A stretch of 64,000 nucleotides of DNA, taken from positions 10,788,001-10,852,000 of the forward strand of contig CM121341.1 of assembly GCA_051530055.1 (NCBI GenBank), read 5' to 3'. A program made the position numbers and the translations under genes. Origin of the DNA: Neoechinorhynchus agilis. Taxonomy: Eukaryota > Acanthocephala. The notes beneath the pieces are model-generated. The model made no database searches. It worked only from the letters and a program-made list of their open reading frames with translations, and was not told the origin of the DNA. Shown piece after piece: positions 40,597 through 50,818 of this stretch (its first letter is position 1; each line of letters opens with the position of its first letter).

Positions 40597-43242
40597 TTAA
40601 GTAATAATAATAATCCTTTTATTGTCCTGATCCTGTAAAAAAGAGAATAACATGAGAAAATCACTTACCTCATTCCTGTTAAGTATATTAGTTTGATTAA
40701 TGGGTAAAAAACTAGATGGTTTATTGAAAAAGATTCTAAGAATTGAGGAGTTGTAATTAAAATATTTACAGCTAGAATAACAATAAGAATAAAACCAAAT
40801 TTTAGACAAAAAAATTCTTGTTAAAAAGGAAAAAAGGGGTTCCGTATCAATATTATTTTTAATAAGAATACTGCTAAGCTTATTCAGCATAGTAAGATAA
40901 AATGAAAGTCTGTTTTCTGGGGGCCGGCCTCGTGCGAAAAAGCATATTGAACCCCCTAGAAATATTTTTAACACTTTAGAAATAAAAGGTGGGGAAATTG
41001 ATAACCTTTTGGCTCTTTTGATAAAAATATCTGTTTTTGTCAGAAGACTTTTAAAGGAAGAGTTTATAAAAATTCTGTGATTTTTACAGGGGAAATCAAC
41101 ACCTAAAATCTTGGAATGCGATCTAAAATTGATATTAGGGAAATTGAAATTAGAAGATAATTCATTAATTAGAAGCTTCCTCGAAGCCAAGGTTTTAGTA
41201 AGTGGAATAAAGAAAGTTTTGTTATTGTTTGTAACTAAATTGGCTTTCCTAAGTTCCGACGACAAAGATTGCATAAAATTGGCTATATTATTCGTTAGAA
41301 TAGAAGATGTTCTAGCTTTACAAAATAAGAATATATCATCCGCATAAACTAAAGGAAATATGGAAGATGATTTCTTTAAATTTTTGAAAATATATATAAG
41401 GGCAATTGAAAATAAGGTGGGCGAGAGTGGAGATCCTTGAGAAACACCATATCTAGAGAAAAATTTAGTGTGAGAAGGGTCCACCTCATAGTAAAAGGAC
41501 TTGGATTCCATAAGATAGTTGGTTTTGTAGATAAGATTAAGAGGAACTTTAAGATTAACTAAAGGCTCATAAAGAAAGCCACGATCCAAGGCATCAAAAG
41601 CCTTATTAATATCCAGCTGAATGAGAAGTTTTTGTACATTAATAGCTTCATTCATAGAATTAAGAGAGGATAAAAGCGATGTGACACCTTTACCTCTAAT
41701 GAAGCCATGGAAAAAGTCGGGGATTAGCTTTCTACATACTAAAAAGTCATACAGTTTCCCGTTCACCGCTCTTTCTAAGCAAGAGACGATTGGGTTCTGT
41801 ATGGAAATTACTCTGATGTGGGATGCGTTAAATATACGTCCTTTCGTTTTGGGAATAAAAATTTTCTTAACAATATTTATGTTAAGTAGATCATTAAAAT
41901 CAATTTTCGATAAACGAAATCTACTAAAAAAGATAGATTTTACCTTATCAGAAATAGAACTAAAAATTATGGGTGAAGTGCCATTTATATTATACGCTTT
42001 AGAGGGGTTAGATTTACAGGCCTTCAGAAAAACTTCAACTTCAAAATTCCACGAAAAGGACTTTTTATTAAAGATGGGAAGTGGAGAAGAACATGCACTA
42101 AGAGTATGTGCCATCAAAATAGACTCAATTACTGCAGGATAAGATATAGACCCTATCCAGTTAGATGCTTTTGCCTTCCAACAGACCGGTCTTCTTTTCA
42201 AAATACAGGACCAAAAGTCCTTACCAAAGGACTTAAGAGAGATCAGCTTCTTTTTGTCCAACGAAACTTGATGATAAAACTTAGCTGTGTAAATTTTTTT
42301 CATAAATAAGTTTTTAAGGGGAGCGTTACCATACAAGTCAGCTATAACAGCATTTTTATAAAATATGTTGGCTTCATGACAAACAGGAGGTCGCTTGATC
42401 ACAGACTTAGTAATTAAATTTTTATGTACAGAGGATAAAATGGCATTGTTAAAGTCAGATAAGGAGGATGAAATGAAAGAGTTCATAAAAGAAAGGAGAT
42501 CATTATTAAATTTTGAAAAGCTTTTAGGATTAAAAACGAAAGTGTCCTTAAGAGAGATGCCATTAGATTTAAAAAGGATAAAGTCATGCCCTAACAATCT
42601 CTGTGACTGAAGTTGGGAAGCAGGATAAAATAAAATAGGAATTGACTTTTTAATAATTGCACCATCCAAGAAGGTATGTCTATTAGATTTAACATTATGA
42701 AAAGAAGGAAATTTGGGGAGCAAAAAATTGTGTAACTTAAAAAAGGGCCTAAAAGCATTTAAAAAATTACTATTGAAGTCGCCTACGATAAAGTCAGGAT
42801 TCCAGTAACGGAGGATATGCATAAAAGATTTAGTAAATATACCCACGTGTCTGGGTTGAATATACAAGTTGCAAAGGATAAGAGTAGGAGAGAAAAAAGA
42901 TGAGGTTCCATATAAGGGATTATTAAAAGAAATAATTTGCATTGCAAAAGAAATATTTTTAGTTTGAAAGAGAAGTTTAGAAGAGTGAGATGTAAGAATA
43001 AATGTTTGAAGTCCTCCAGAAAATCCAATGTGCTGATTGGTTGATGTGGAGCGAGGGAGAAGAACATGAGAATCATAATTATCGAAGAGAAGCATTTTAG
43101 AAAAGCCGGTTTCTTGAAAACACAGCATGTTAACATAGTTATCAACTACACAAGGAGCAAGAAAATTAGGAAGACTAGAAGCCCTAGAGGCATTATATGT
43201 GATGAAAGAGAAAGGACATTCCTTATAATTGGAACAAGTCAT
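40597..43242 (-). CDS. LINE-C ORF2: endonuclease and reverse transcriptase
   Basis: 881 codons. APE endonuclease at about residues 8-230: FITYN (Asn17), CFQE (Glu44), NLYIQP (Tyr127), VGDFN (Asp155, Asn157), FLDGAI (Asp193), LGHD (His219, Asp220). RT at about 440-760: finger FHGFIRGKGV, motif A LDINKAFD (Asp543), motif B GVSQGSPLSP (599-608), motif C YADD (633-636), motif D NNNKTFF and motif E KILGVDF. The C-terminal part has CFFARGRPPE. No zinc finger or RNase H at the end. It nicks the target and reverse-transcribes its own RNA there. The ATG overlaps the ORF1 stop as TAATG, which suggests translation by termination and reinitiation. Confidence 0.93.
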   Translation of the reverse strand: MTCSNYKECPFSFITYNASRASSLPNFLAPCVVDNYVNMLCFQETGFSKMLLFDNYDSHVLLPRSTSTNQHIGFSGGLQTFILTSHSSKLLFQTKNISFAMQIISFNNPLYGTSSFFSPTLILCNLYIQPRHVGIFTKSFMHILRYWNPDFIVGDFNSNFLNAFRPFFKLHNFLLPKFPSFHNVKSNRHTFLDGAIIKKSIPILFYPASQLQSQRLLGHDFILFKSNGISLKDTFVFNPKSFSKFNNDLLSFMNSFISSSLSDFNNAILSSVHKNLITKSVIKRPPVCHEANIFYKNAVIADLYGNAPLKNLFMKKIYTAKFYHQVSLDKKKLISLKSFGKDFWSCILKRRPVCWKAKASNWIGSISYPAVIESILMAHTLSACSSPLPIFNKKSFSWNFEVEVFLKACKSNPSKAYNINGTSPIIFSSISDKVKSIFFSRFRLSKIDFNDLLNINIVKKIFIPKTKGRIFNASHIRVISIQNPIVSCLERAVNGKLYDFLVCRKLIPDFFHGFIRGKGVTSLLSSLNSMNEAINVQKLLIQLDINKAFDALDRGFLYEPLVNLKVPLNLIYKTNYLMESKSFYYEVDPSHTKFFSRYGVSQGSPLSPTLFSIALIYIFKNLKKSSSIFPLVYADDIFLFCKARTSSILTNNIANFMQSLSSELRKANLVTNNNKTFFIPLTKTLASRKLLINELSSNFNFPNINFRSHSKILGVDFPCKNHRIFINSSFKSLLTKTDIFIKRAKRLSISPPFISKVLKIFLGGSICFFARGRPPENRLSFYLTMLNKLSSILIKNNIDTEPLFSFLTRIFLSKIWFYSYCYSSCKYFNYNSSILRIFFNKPSSFLPINQTNILNRNEVSDFLMLFSFLQDQDNKRIIIIT

Positions 43243-44540
43243 TAAATGAATTTAGGACGTTTGGAATCTATAGATTCCAAGTTACGCAAAGATGGGGAAA
43301 TATCTCTTTTATAATTTTCACAATCGATCCAGTTATTAAAGTTAAATAATCTAGAAAAATTGTCGGAGGTAGAGTCTGGTGTAGAAAGATTTTCCAGTTT
43401 GTGAAGGATCAAAGTAAGGATGTACTTAAGTAATGAAATTTCTTTATCGGGATAAAGTTGAGAAGTATTAATGGAAGATTTTAAACTATCAAGAAAGGAT
43501 TTTTCCGGAGGTTTGGGGGGAAGTTTAGGCTTGTGACCATCAGGGGAAGGTTGAGTCTTCGACTCCTTAGAGGAAAAACCGTCCGAAGAGAAAGGATTAT
43601 GTTGTGGATAGAATTCTCTATAACTAGAATTATGGAATACTCGCTGCTTCGATGGTATGGAATCGTCAAAATATTTTTGCGCGAATTTGCAAGAACGTGC
43701 AAAGGCCGGATGATTCTTGCCACAGTTTGCACAGGTAGCAGCATCAGAATTGGAGCAAGATGATTTGTGATGAGGACCTGCACAAAAGATGCATCTGGAG
43801 GGGAAGACACAGTCAGATTCGTGGTGCCCCCATCTCGAACACCTCTGACATATCGTCAAATTATAATCATAGATAGAGTCCCTGTATCGGTCGAAAGTGA
43901 CCCAGTATGAGAAAAAACCCCTGCCGGAGTTAGCTAGACTCTCGGCGACATTGATAGTAGCTGAACATAGGATGGCGTAGGCTGAACTAGCGTTGGGTCT
44001 AAACAGATATTTGACCAGTTTTATACCTAACTCATCCTCAATTTTGCGAAAATCAGTAGTATCCAAGTCTTGAGGAGGATTCCTCATTAGAAAGGTGACT
44101 CTACGAGATAGGTCAACAGATTGGATGCATAACTCCCCTAGCATCTTAGAAAAGAGGTCTTTACCGGCCGCATCGAAAAAAATAAAAAGGATGTGGAATT
44201 TGGTCACAGAGAACCTCTTTATCAAAAAATTCATATGTTTCTCACGACCATTCGGCAGTAAATACTTCTCGAAGAAATAACGCGAGAAATAGGAGGGGGA
44301 GTTAGTGCCCATGGCTTCTTTGGGAATTTTGATAACGAAATCCTCTTTCCTAACAGGACGCTTAAACCTTGATGCGTCGATAGAATGTTCCATCTGATCC
44401 CCTATGGAAACTTGTGCACAATCATTCAAAACTTCACAATCACTCGGGGGGAGGGGGATAGTAGGAACAAACCTTAATCTAGGCATGTCGGAAATAGGGT
44501 TTACCTGATTGCTGATATTCGAAGCGCAATTTTGCATCAC
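43242..44540 (-). CDS. LINE-C ORF1: Gag-like CCHC protein
   Basis: 432 codons, intact. Residues 1-60 low complexity; about 60-225 a globular domain shared with LINE-B ORF1 (FHILFIFFDAAGKDLF, VTFLMRNPP, YWVTFDRYRDSIYDYNL); then three CCHC knuckles: C231/C234/H239/C244, C250/C253/H257/C262, C270/C273/H277/C284. Residues 300-432 are polar with a helix near 375-395. It binds the element RNA in the cytoplasmic particle (family role). The start is the first ATG, 32 bp inside the element. The stop overlaps the ORF2 start. Confidence 0.92.
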   Translation of the reverse strand: MMQNCASNISNQVNPISDMPRLRFVPTIPLPPSDCEVLNDCAQVSIGDQMEHSIDASRFKRPVRKEDFVIKIPKEAMGTNSPSYFSRYFFEKYLLPNGREKHMNFLIKRFSVTKFHILFIFFDAAGKDLFSKMLGELCIQSVDLSRRVTFLMRNPPQDLDTTDFRKIEDELGIKLVKYLFRPNASSAYAILCSATINVAESLANSGRGFFSYWVTFDRYRDSIYDYNLTICQRCSRWGHHESDCVFPSRCIFCAGPHHKSSCSNSDAATCANCGKNHPAFARSCKFAQKYFDDSIPSKQRVFHNSSYREFYPQHNPFSSDGFSSKESKTQPSPDGHKPKLPPKPPEKSFLDSLKSSINTSQLYPDKEISLLKYILTLILHKLENLSTPDSTSDNFSRLFNFNNWIDCENYKRDISPSLRNLESIDSKRPKFI

Positions 44541-44572
44541 GAAACAGCGCTTTTGTACGTTTTTTTGATATG

Positions 44573-44583
44573 AATATAAAGAA
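44573..44583 (+). repeat. Target-site duplication of LINE-C, right
   Basis: AATATAAAGAA, exact copy of 40422-40432. Confidence 0.9.
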
Positions 44584-44820
44584 AATAACTCATAAACTAA
44601 CAGTATGCCTGTATTAATAATAATAATAAAATATTACTCACGTGCATTGCGACGCTTCCGTTCGTATTCGGTACGATGGTAAATCGAATCAACCATCAGC
44701 CTCATATATTTCGCGTAATTTTTTTGTCAAAAAAGTTGTGCTCCGAACAATGATCAAAATGATCAAAATAATCAAGCTTCCATTGATCCATGGCCTCCGG
44801 ATGACTATGGAGGGGGAAAG

Positions 44821-45381
44821 ATGGATATGGATTATAAGGTTAGCGATGGGGAAGGTAATTTGGAGGTTATGTTGAAGGATAGCGGCATGAAGAAGGTTGT
44901 TTTGGAGAGTAGTGGGCTGTCGGCCCCCCATCACGGTGAATGTTCTGATTCAGTGTTCAGAGGTGTTTTTCGGTTGCCGAGAAGGAGAGATGATTTTGTG
45001 TTAAAAATTTATAAAGAGGATTTAGGAGATTTAAGGGCAAGTGATTTAACGAAGATATACTTTTCGGAAGGTTTAAAACCTAATAACTTTAGTGGTGACA
45101 GAAGATATCCGATTAAAAAATGTTTTAGGACCAAGTGGGCGGTGCTAATGATTTTCTTGAAAGTTGAAGGAATGAAACTATTTGAGGAGCTTCTTCGTAG
45201 TAAAAATATTAGGTATAAAAATATATCAAGGAAAGTATTAATGCCCAGTGGAGGTGGAGTAATCCATAATAATATTGGTTTCTCAGGTGGACTACAGTCT
45301 TATGTTCATAAGAGATTTAGACCTAAGCTTTTATTTCAGGTAAAGCACGAGTATTTTGCGGCCCAATCAATAGCGATCTAG
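44821..45381 (+). pseudogene. LINE-B copy 3: ORF1-endonuclease in-frame fusion
   Basis: 186 codons. Codons 1-139 are the native N-terminus of ORF1, starting MDMDYKVSDGEGNLEVML and in frame through RRYPIKKCFRTKWAV, the only copy where this part is unbroken. At codon 139 it jumps into the endonuclease (MPSGGGVIHNNIGFSGGLQ), deleting the knuckles and the first endonuclease motifs while keeping the frame. TAG at 45379-45381 ends it. Confidence 0.75.
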
Positions 45382-45384
45382 GGG

Positions 45385-45785
45385 ATGGGTGATTCATATC
45401 GTTTTAGTGGTAGATGGATTATGGCTAATTTATATGTTGCGCCAAGGAGACTTACATGGTTTAAGAATAACAGAGAGAAGTGGTTTAAGACATGGGATCC
45501 AGACATTATTGTGGGTGCCTTAAACTCCAACGGGTTTAGTGGTTTCTCACATTGGGAAGAAGAATACATTTTTCACCTCACTCCTTTCCCATCGTTTCAT
45601 AATTTTACAAAATCTGTACATTCTTTTTTTGGACGTTATATGTAAAAAAGAGTTAAATATTCAGGTGGGAGTGTTGGGGCTGTTTCTTGAACGACTTAGG
45701 ATGGAACTCGATTTGATTATATTTGGGTTGGGAATTATGGATCTTAAATCAAGAGTCGTTTGGAATGATTCGATCAGGTCCTTAG
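45385..45785 (+). pseudogene. LINE-B copy 3: endonuclease remainder
   Basis: MANLYVAPRRLTW and IIVGALNSN (catalytic Asp replaced by Ala, as in copy 2), then HSFFGR where a one-base gain shifts the frame (others read HSFLDV). Confidence 0.7.
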
Positions 45786-46054
45786 GATCCTCAGATACCT
45801 CCGGAGGCGGGACTCATCAGTGAGTTTCCTCCCTTCAGCGGTATTTCGTCCCCTTTGGCTGTGCGTCATTGGTAGTAACGGATTCGAACCACTTGATCCC
45901 TAATCGGGATCACGGGCATTAGTCCACTTGACCACCTCGACACAACTACGAAATGTCAAACTCAGCCAGTTTATCGACTCGGGGTGAGCGCTGTGTTCTA
46001 TTTTAAGTTTTACTGGCAAGCCGGTATTGTTATCATCATTAAATTAAACTTAAA
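45785..46054 (-). mobile_element. tRNA-related SINE in LINE-B copy 3, 3'-truncated
   Basis: Same insertion as in copies 1 and 2. The right duplication ATACCTAAAGTTAAA is at 46055-46069; the left one was removed with the 600-bp deletion. B box at 45880-45890, A box at 45924-45934 (minus strand). Confidence 0.75.
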
Positions 46055-47250
46055 ATACCTAAAGTTAAAGGAAAGATTAAATCTCCGAGTGATATTAGGT
46101 TTATATCGATTCAAAACCCCATCATTTTTCTTGTGGAGAAAGTAATAAACGATGAATTAATGGGGATTCTCAGTAGAAGGGATCTTATTCCGAAATGTTT
46201 TCATGGTTTTGTACCGGGAAAGCGAGTGGGAACACTAATTAATGAGTAATGTATTTTACAGAAATCGGTGCTTAAGGTTAATAAGGTTTTATTACAGGTT
46301 GATGTTAATAAGGCGTTCTACACTATTAGCATGAATTTTATATATAAGACTTTTTTAGACTTGAAGCTCCCCAAGAAGCTTCGTGGTCGTATTCAGTTTT
46401 TATTGGAATCAAAGGCATATTTTTTAGAGGTTGATCCGTTGAAAAGTCTTTTTTATTCTAAGTTAGGGGTTCCGCAGGGTTCACCATCGTCCCGACATTA
46501 TTTTTAATTGGCATGATTTGTATTATTAGGAAATTGAAGAAGTTATCCAGAGTGAGAATTTTATTCTACGCAGATGATATTTTCTTTTTTATTTTTCATA
46601 AGAAGAAGGAAGTTTTATGTCGCATAGTGAATTCGGTACTATATAAACTTGACAAGTGCTTAGAGGATGCGAATTTAAGCACTAATTGAAGAAAAACAAC
46701 GCTTGTCCCTTTGACTGATTCCAATGTGGCTCATAAGCAGTTATATGCTAAATTTTTAGAGGATCCGCGCACTCAAATGATGAAGGTTTCAAGATGGTCT
46801 AAAGTGCTTGGGATAAACGTTCCTTCTACTAGAAGAAGAGTTGTCTTGAACTCGGCTCTAGGATCTACATTTCTCAAAGTTGCAGCAATTGCGAGGAGGA
46901 TCAGGTTGTTGGCTGTGACGATATGTCATCCTGTGGAAATTATGAAGACGACTCTGGCTTGCTCATTCTGTTTTTTTGGGAGAGGAAGGCCGCCCGAGGT
47001 GCGGATTGATTTTGGCGTCTGGCTTATCAAACGAGTATGGAAAGTTTTGAAAAATTTGGAAATTTCAATAAGAGAATTGGTGGAATCGTTTTTATGGCGT
47101 ATTTTTATAACAAAGATTTTGAATTACTCACACGAGAACTGGAAAAGATGTTCTATAAATGATGAACATACGTTCAACGAGATTGTGAGGCGACTGAAAG
47201 GACGAAACAGGGAGAAAGTAGATTCTTGGAAAAAGGAGAACGGACTCTGA
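46055..47250 (+). pseudogene. LINE-B reverse transcriptase, copy 3
   Basis: 46268-46507 holds motif A VDVNKAFY and motif B GVPQGSPSS; YADD is at about 46570 in a changed frame; a TGA follows near 46687; 46711-47250 is the C-terminal domain (CFFGRGRPPEVRID). Lesions after the GTLIN block and after GSPSS are the same as in the other copies. Confidence 0.75.
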
Positions 47251-47599
47251 ATTTATATTGTGAGAGCCATTTGTTACTTAGTCCTTTTGTTATTTTATAA
47301 GATGTACTTATTTTATCCGTAATCATACACGTACTCCACCAATATTTTTTGTTATTGGGCTGCTACAGGGAGGGGAGTCGTGTCTAAAAAGGCTTCTGAG
47401 TATGCCAAATTATCCCGCGGGGAATAATTCTTTTGTTATGTCAATTTGGTTACTTCCTTCCTGATGTCGAGGCTCAGAGATCAGCAATTTATTGAATCAG
47501 GAGGGAACAGTATTAGACAAGGGAACATGGAGTAGACGAGAATGGTGGATGAGTATTGCTTGTGTCCGATCGGCAGCAACGAGAGACTAATGTTCGTGA

Positions 47600-48335
47600 A
47601 CATACCACTTCAATCTTCCGGTTCATCAGTACCACTTACCCACCTTACGGCCATCTCAGCATAAGGCGAAAATAGCCGGATTGGTTCGATGAGAATGACG
47701 CAGAAATTAAACGTTTCATAGATCGGAGAAGAAAACGAAAACGGCCTTAGAAAACGATCGCCGCTCAACCATCAAACAAATGGAGTTCCGAAAAGCGAAA
47801 GCACTCGCGTAAAAGCGCATTCGCCAAATTCAAAACGATTGGTGGATTGGCAAATCCAGAGAACTCCAACAACATGCAGACAGACATCACATGAGGGACT
47901 TTTTCTCAGGCGTCCGCGTGGTTTACGGTCCTACTCCACAGAAGTCCGCCCCATTAAAAGGCATCGACGGCTCCACAGCGACCACTGAAGAAGATATACG
48001 TCAATGTTGGAGAACATACTTTTCCGATCTCCTCAATGTACCATCAACAGCATCTCAAGATGCGCTCAATGCTGTACCTCAACTGGCGGCAAAACCGCAC
48101 CTGGAAACTCTTCATGAACTGAAACGTGCTATCGCTCAGCTGAAGGACGATAAATCTCCTGGCCCAGACAATATCCCTGCCGAAGTTTTCAAGTATGGAG
48201 GAGACAAGGTCCAAAGCAACCTATATCAAATCGTCGTAGAAATTTGGAAATCAGGAGATACCCAGGAGACTAGAAATTCAATTATTATACCGATCTTCGC
48301 TGAGTTCGCATCATTTTCCTCAGTGCATACCTGTC
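47600..48335 (+). pseudogene. RTE-type LINE fragment, longest copy (linker and RT N-terminus)
   Basis: DWFDENDAEIKRFIDRR, NDWWIGKSRELQQHADRHHM, VRVVYGPTPQKSAPLKGIDG, WRTYFSDLLNVPSTAS, LKDDKSPGPDNIPAEVFKYG: the diagnostic order of RTE/BovB-like ORF2 proteins, widely misannotated in animals as craniofacial development protein 2. One TAA and one frameshift in the linker are shared with the short copies. The frame is then open from about 47860 to 48373 but ends before the RT catalytic core, at a join with orfX flank near 48335. Confidence 0.8.
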
Positions 48336-48339
48336 ATCG

Positions 48340-48674
48340 GCACAACAGTCATGAACAAGAAATTGGCGGATGATATATTAACCTTTGATTTTTGTATGTG
48401 TCATTTTTCCTAGTTAACGCTTACCGATTTCAATTTTTATCTTACTTGATGAACCGAGATACTCATGTGCAATGCTTACTTGATTCGAGGATCCGAGAGT
48501 CGTCCGCGAAATAAATCTTTCAACATGGTACCACCATACAAACTCAAATTGCGACTATGCTTTATTTTAGAAAAAATTATGAAACTACCACGCCCATCGA
48601 TTACTGTATTTCGTTCAATCTCCACTCTCGGTCGAAAGTCCTTGTCTATTGCGTCTTCTACTGTGGTGGTTTTT
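48340..48674 (-). repeat. orfX 3' flank (type b), copy at 48 kb
   Basis: Same flank as at 3225-3690. Its DNA also carries an open frame on the plus strand (48465-48992) that is antisense to orfX. Confidence 0.5.
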
Positions 48675-49106
48675 TCATCTTGGATTCTCGTCATTATTTT
48701 CATTACAGCGATTTGCGCTCCGATCGCAGTACTCGTTAACATATTTTGTAATAATATCGGCATTTTTATTACCTTCCGCCGTACCGAGTATTCTAGAATT
48801 GTGAGCAACTTCAAGGAGATAATGCATGCAAAGTTCCTCATTTTTCAAAAGATCGACGAATATACCCTTATAAAACTGCAAACAAAGTCCAATCAGACTG
48901 GAATTCACGAACCCATTGAAGACTCTTGGCGCAAAATTGTTTTGTTGATTCTCTTGGATTTTGTAATTAAATTGTGGCATCGCTTGAAATGAATATTGTT
49001 GATCACAAGGATGGAAGTATGATCTCGGATGAGTAAGGGCTTCCGGCATCGTAACGTTTGTCATTGAAGGCGGATATAGCACCAAATAAGGATTACAAAA
49101 ATGCAT
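48675..49106 (-). pseudogene. orfX copy 5, truncated by TGA
   Basis: 143 codons, start intact, same TGA as copies 1 and 4. A handful of substitutions relative to copy 1. Confidence 0.5.
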
Positions 49107-49400
49107 CGGCGAGAGATTGTGAGTCTAAGAACCCATCAACCGGGAAAATAGGCGGAACATAAACAAATAATTAGAGCGTAACATTGAAATGTTTTGTAAA
49201 CAACTCGATTTGTTTTCCGGCAAATTACGGTATTTATCAGCAAATGTCCGTATTCGAGTGAACCCAAAGAATTAGTTGGCCTTTCTAAAGCGCTGTTTTA
49301 ATTAAAAAAGCAAAAGATATGTGCATGGGATTGGCTTCAGTATTTTTCACGAGAAATAAAGTTAATTTCAAATCCCAGTAGCCTACGAGATTTTTAAGTA
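49107..49400 (-). repeat. Arm L copy 5 (orfX-proximal third)
   Basis: Counterpart of 14696-14996; the join to Gy-A lies at the same place. Confidence 0.7.
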
Positions 49401-49702
49401 ACCCTGTTAGATGTCTTGAAAGCAGTCGGTTTTAAATTATCATTTAAGGACGCTACGCGTCTCCCAAACATCATTTCAGCAGGGCGCTTCTGAGTTATAG
49501 TATGCGGAGTATTCCTGTAACACATTAGAAAGTTGTGCAGGCTAAGATGTGGCCTCGCTCGTCTTTTCAGGGTACCCATTAATCTCTCTGCTAGAACATT
49601 TGTCTTTGGGTGATTTATGGAACTCCTACAATGTTTAATTCCGTTTTCGTCAAAAAATGTTCGGAATTCCTTCGAGACGAATTGAGGTCCGTTATCGGAC
49701 AC
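49394..49702 (-). pseudogene. Gy-A integrase 2, copy 2
   Basis: MSDNGPQFVSKEFRTFF (catalytic Asp), NHPKTNVLAERLMGTLKRR (the catalytic Glu region is changed: the usual Glu before R is present in AERL), MCYRNTPHTITQKRPAEMMF. This copy keeps about 80 bp lost in copy 1. Confidence 0.75.
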
Positions 49703-50506
49703 GATTCGTTCCGGGATTCAAAATCTTGCAAATGCTTCTCTCGAGCACTTGGTGGTCATCTGTGTTGTGAAACTTGGTTTCAACCGCACCTCTGGCCACT
49801 TAGAAATGCATCCACTGCTACAAGAAAAAACATTCCATTAGTAGGACCGGCGAAATCTAAATGAATTCTTTTCCATGGTCCAGCGGGGATATCTCATGGA
49901 AATAATGGTTGTTGACTGTTATGTCTGACATTCTGCGCAGCAGCCCACATGTTCTTGGATTTCTCTATCCAGCCCCGGTGATTTGTCGTCTGCTGCAAAT
50001 TCCGTTTTTCTCCAAAAATATATTGCAACGGCTTGTGGTCACTGATCAACGTGAAAGCGCGACCCATTAAATAGAAATTAAAATCTGTAACACCATAGAC
50101 CAACGCTAACGCCTCCCGTGCAATCCGGGCATATCTTTGCTCAGTAGAAAATCTTGTAGTCAATGATGTCGGTCCGTCGTTCCATATCCGTTGATGACTC
50201 TCTCTTTGAAGGTTCGTACCATCCGTTCTGCTAGCCCATTAGATTTAGGATGATAAGATGTGACTCGTGAAATTTGAATTCCATTATCTTGCATGAATTT
50301 CTGGAACTCTCGAAGTGAATGGTGGCCCATTATCACTAATAATTTCTCCGGGAACTCCCATACGTGCGAATATCTCCCTCAATGTTTGTATTACCATTGC
50401 TGCTGTTGTCGATCTCTATGATTTCAAGCCATTTCGTTGTTACGTCCACCAGAATAAGATATGAAATTCAGTCGCATGGCCCTGCGAAATCGATATGGAC
50501 GCGTTC

Positions 50507-50743
50507 CTATTTTTCGGACGAAATATTGCATTCTCCAAGAGGGTGTGGGGGTTCCTGTGCCCTCTTCATCTGACATTTCTCACACCGATTAACGCAGCTT
50601 TCAATATCCACATCTAGTTTGGGCCACCACACATAGTATTGCTCTAGGTTTTTCATCGCCACGATTTCCGGGTGACCTTGGTGTAACACTGATGATACTG
50701 AGTTCCGCAATTCACTAGGAACGATGATTCGACTTGACATCAT
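50507..50743 (-). pseudogene. Gy-A integrase 1 zinc domain, copy 2
   Basis: Near-identical to 13405-13641 (one residue differs near the end). HHCC domain with LHQGHPEIVAMKNL and CVNRCEKCQ. Confidence 0.7.
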
Positions 50744-50818
50744 GACTATGCCTCCCTCGACCGATAGTTCGCCTTTACGGCTCGCATATGGATGGAACGA
50801 AGTGGGGACCTTGTTAGG

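Larger units (their letters stand above)
40433..44572 (-). mobile_element. LINE-C: full-length, intact non-LTR retrotransposon
   Basis: 4140 bp bounded by an 11-bp target-site duplication. 5' UTR 32 bp, ORF1 432 codons, ORF2 881 codons, 3' UTR about 160 bp and a 3' (AAT)n tail (40433-40450 on the plus strand as TTA repeats). All knuckle, endonuclease and RT catalytic residues are present. It is related to LINE-B. The clade would lie near Jockey/I/R1-type elements; there is no RNase H, and the triplet tail recalls I-like elements. It is the only complete, apparently active element here. Confidence 0.93.
44584..47500 (+). mobile_element. LINE-B copy 3, internally deleted
   Basis: Keeps the 5' end (shared with copy 4) but has lost about 1.07 kb from ORF1 into the endonuclease (join at 45237) and about 600 bp between endonuclease and SINE (join at about 45780). 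Upstream DNA 44584-44820 contains an (AAT)n stretch and matches 60652-60890 in the other arm. Confidence 0.85.

Noticed and set aside
41621-42142. 173-codon plus-strand ORF within LINE-C
   Set aside because: Antisense of the intact ORF2 RT; no motif of its own.
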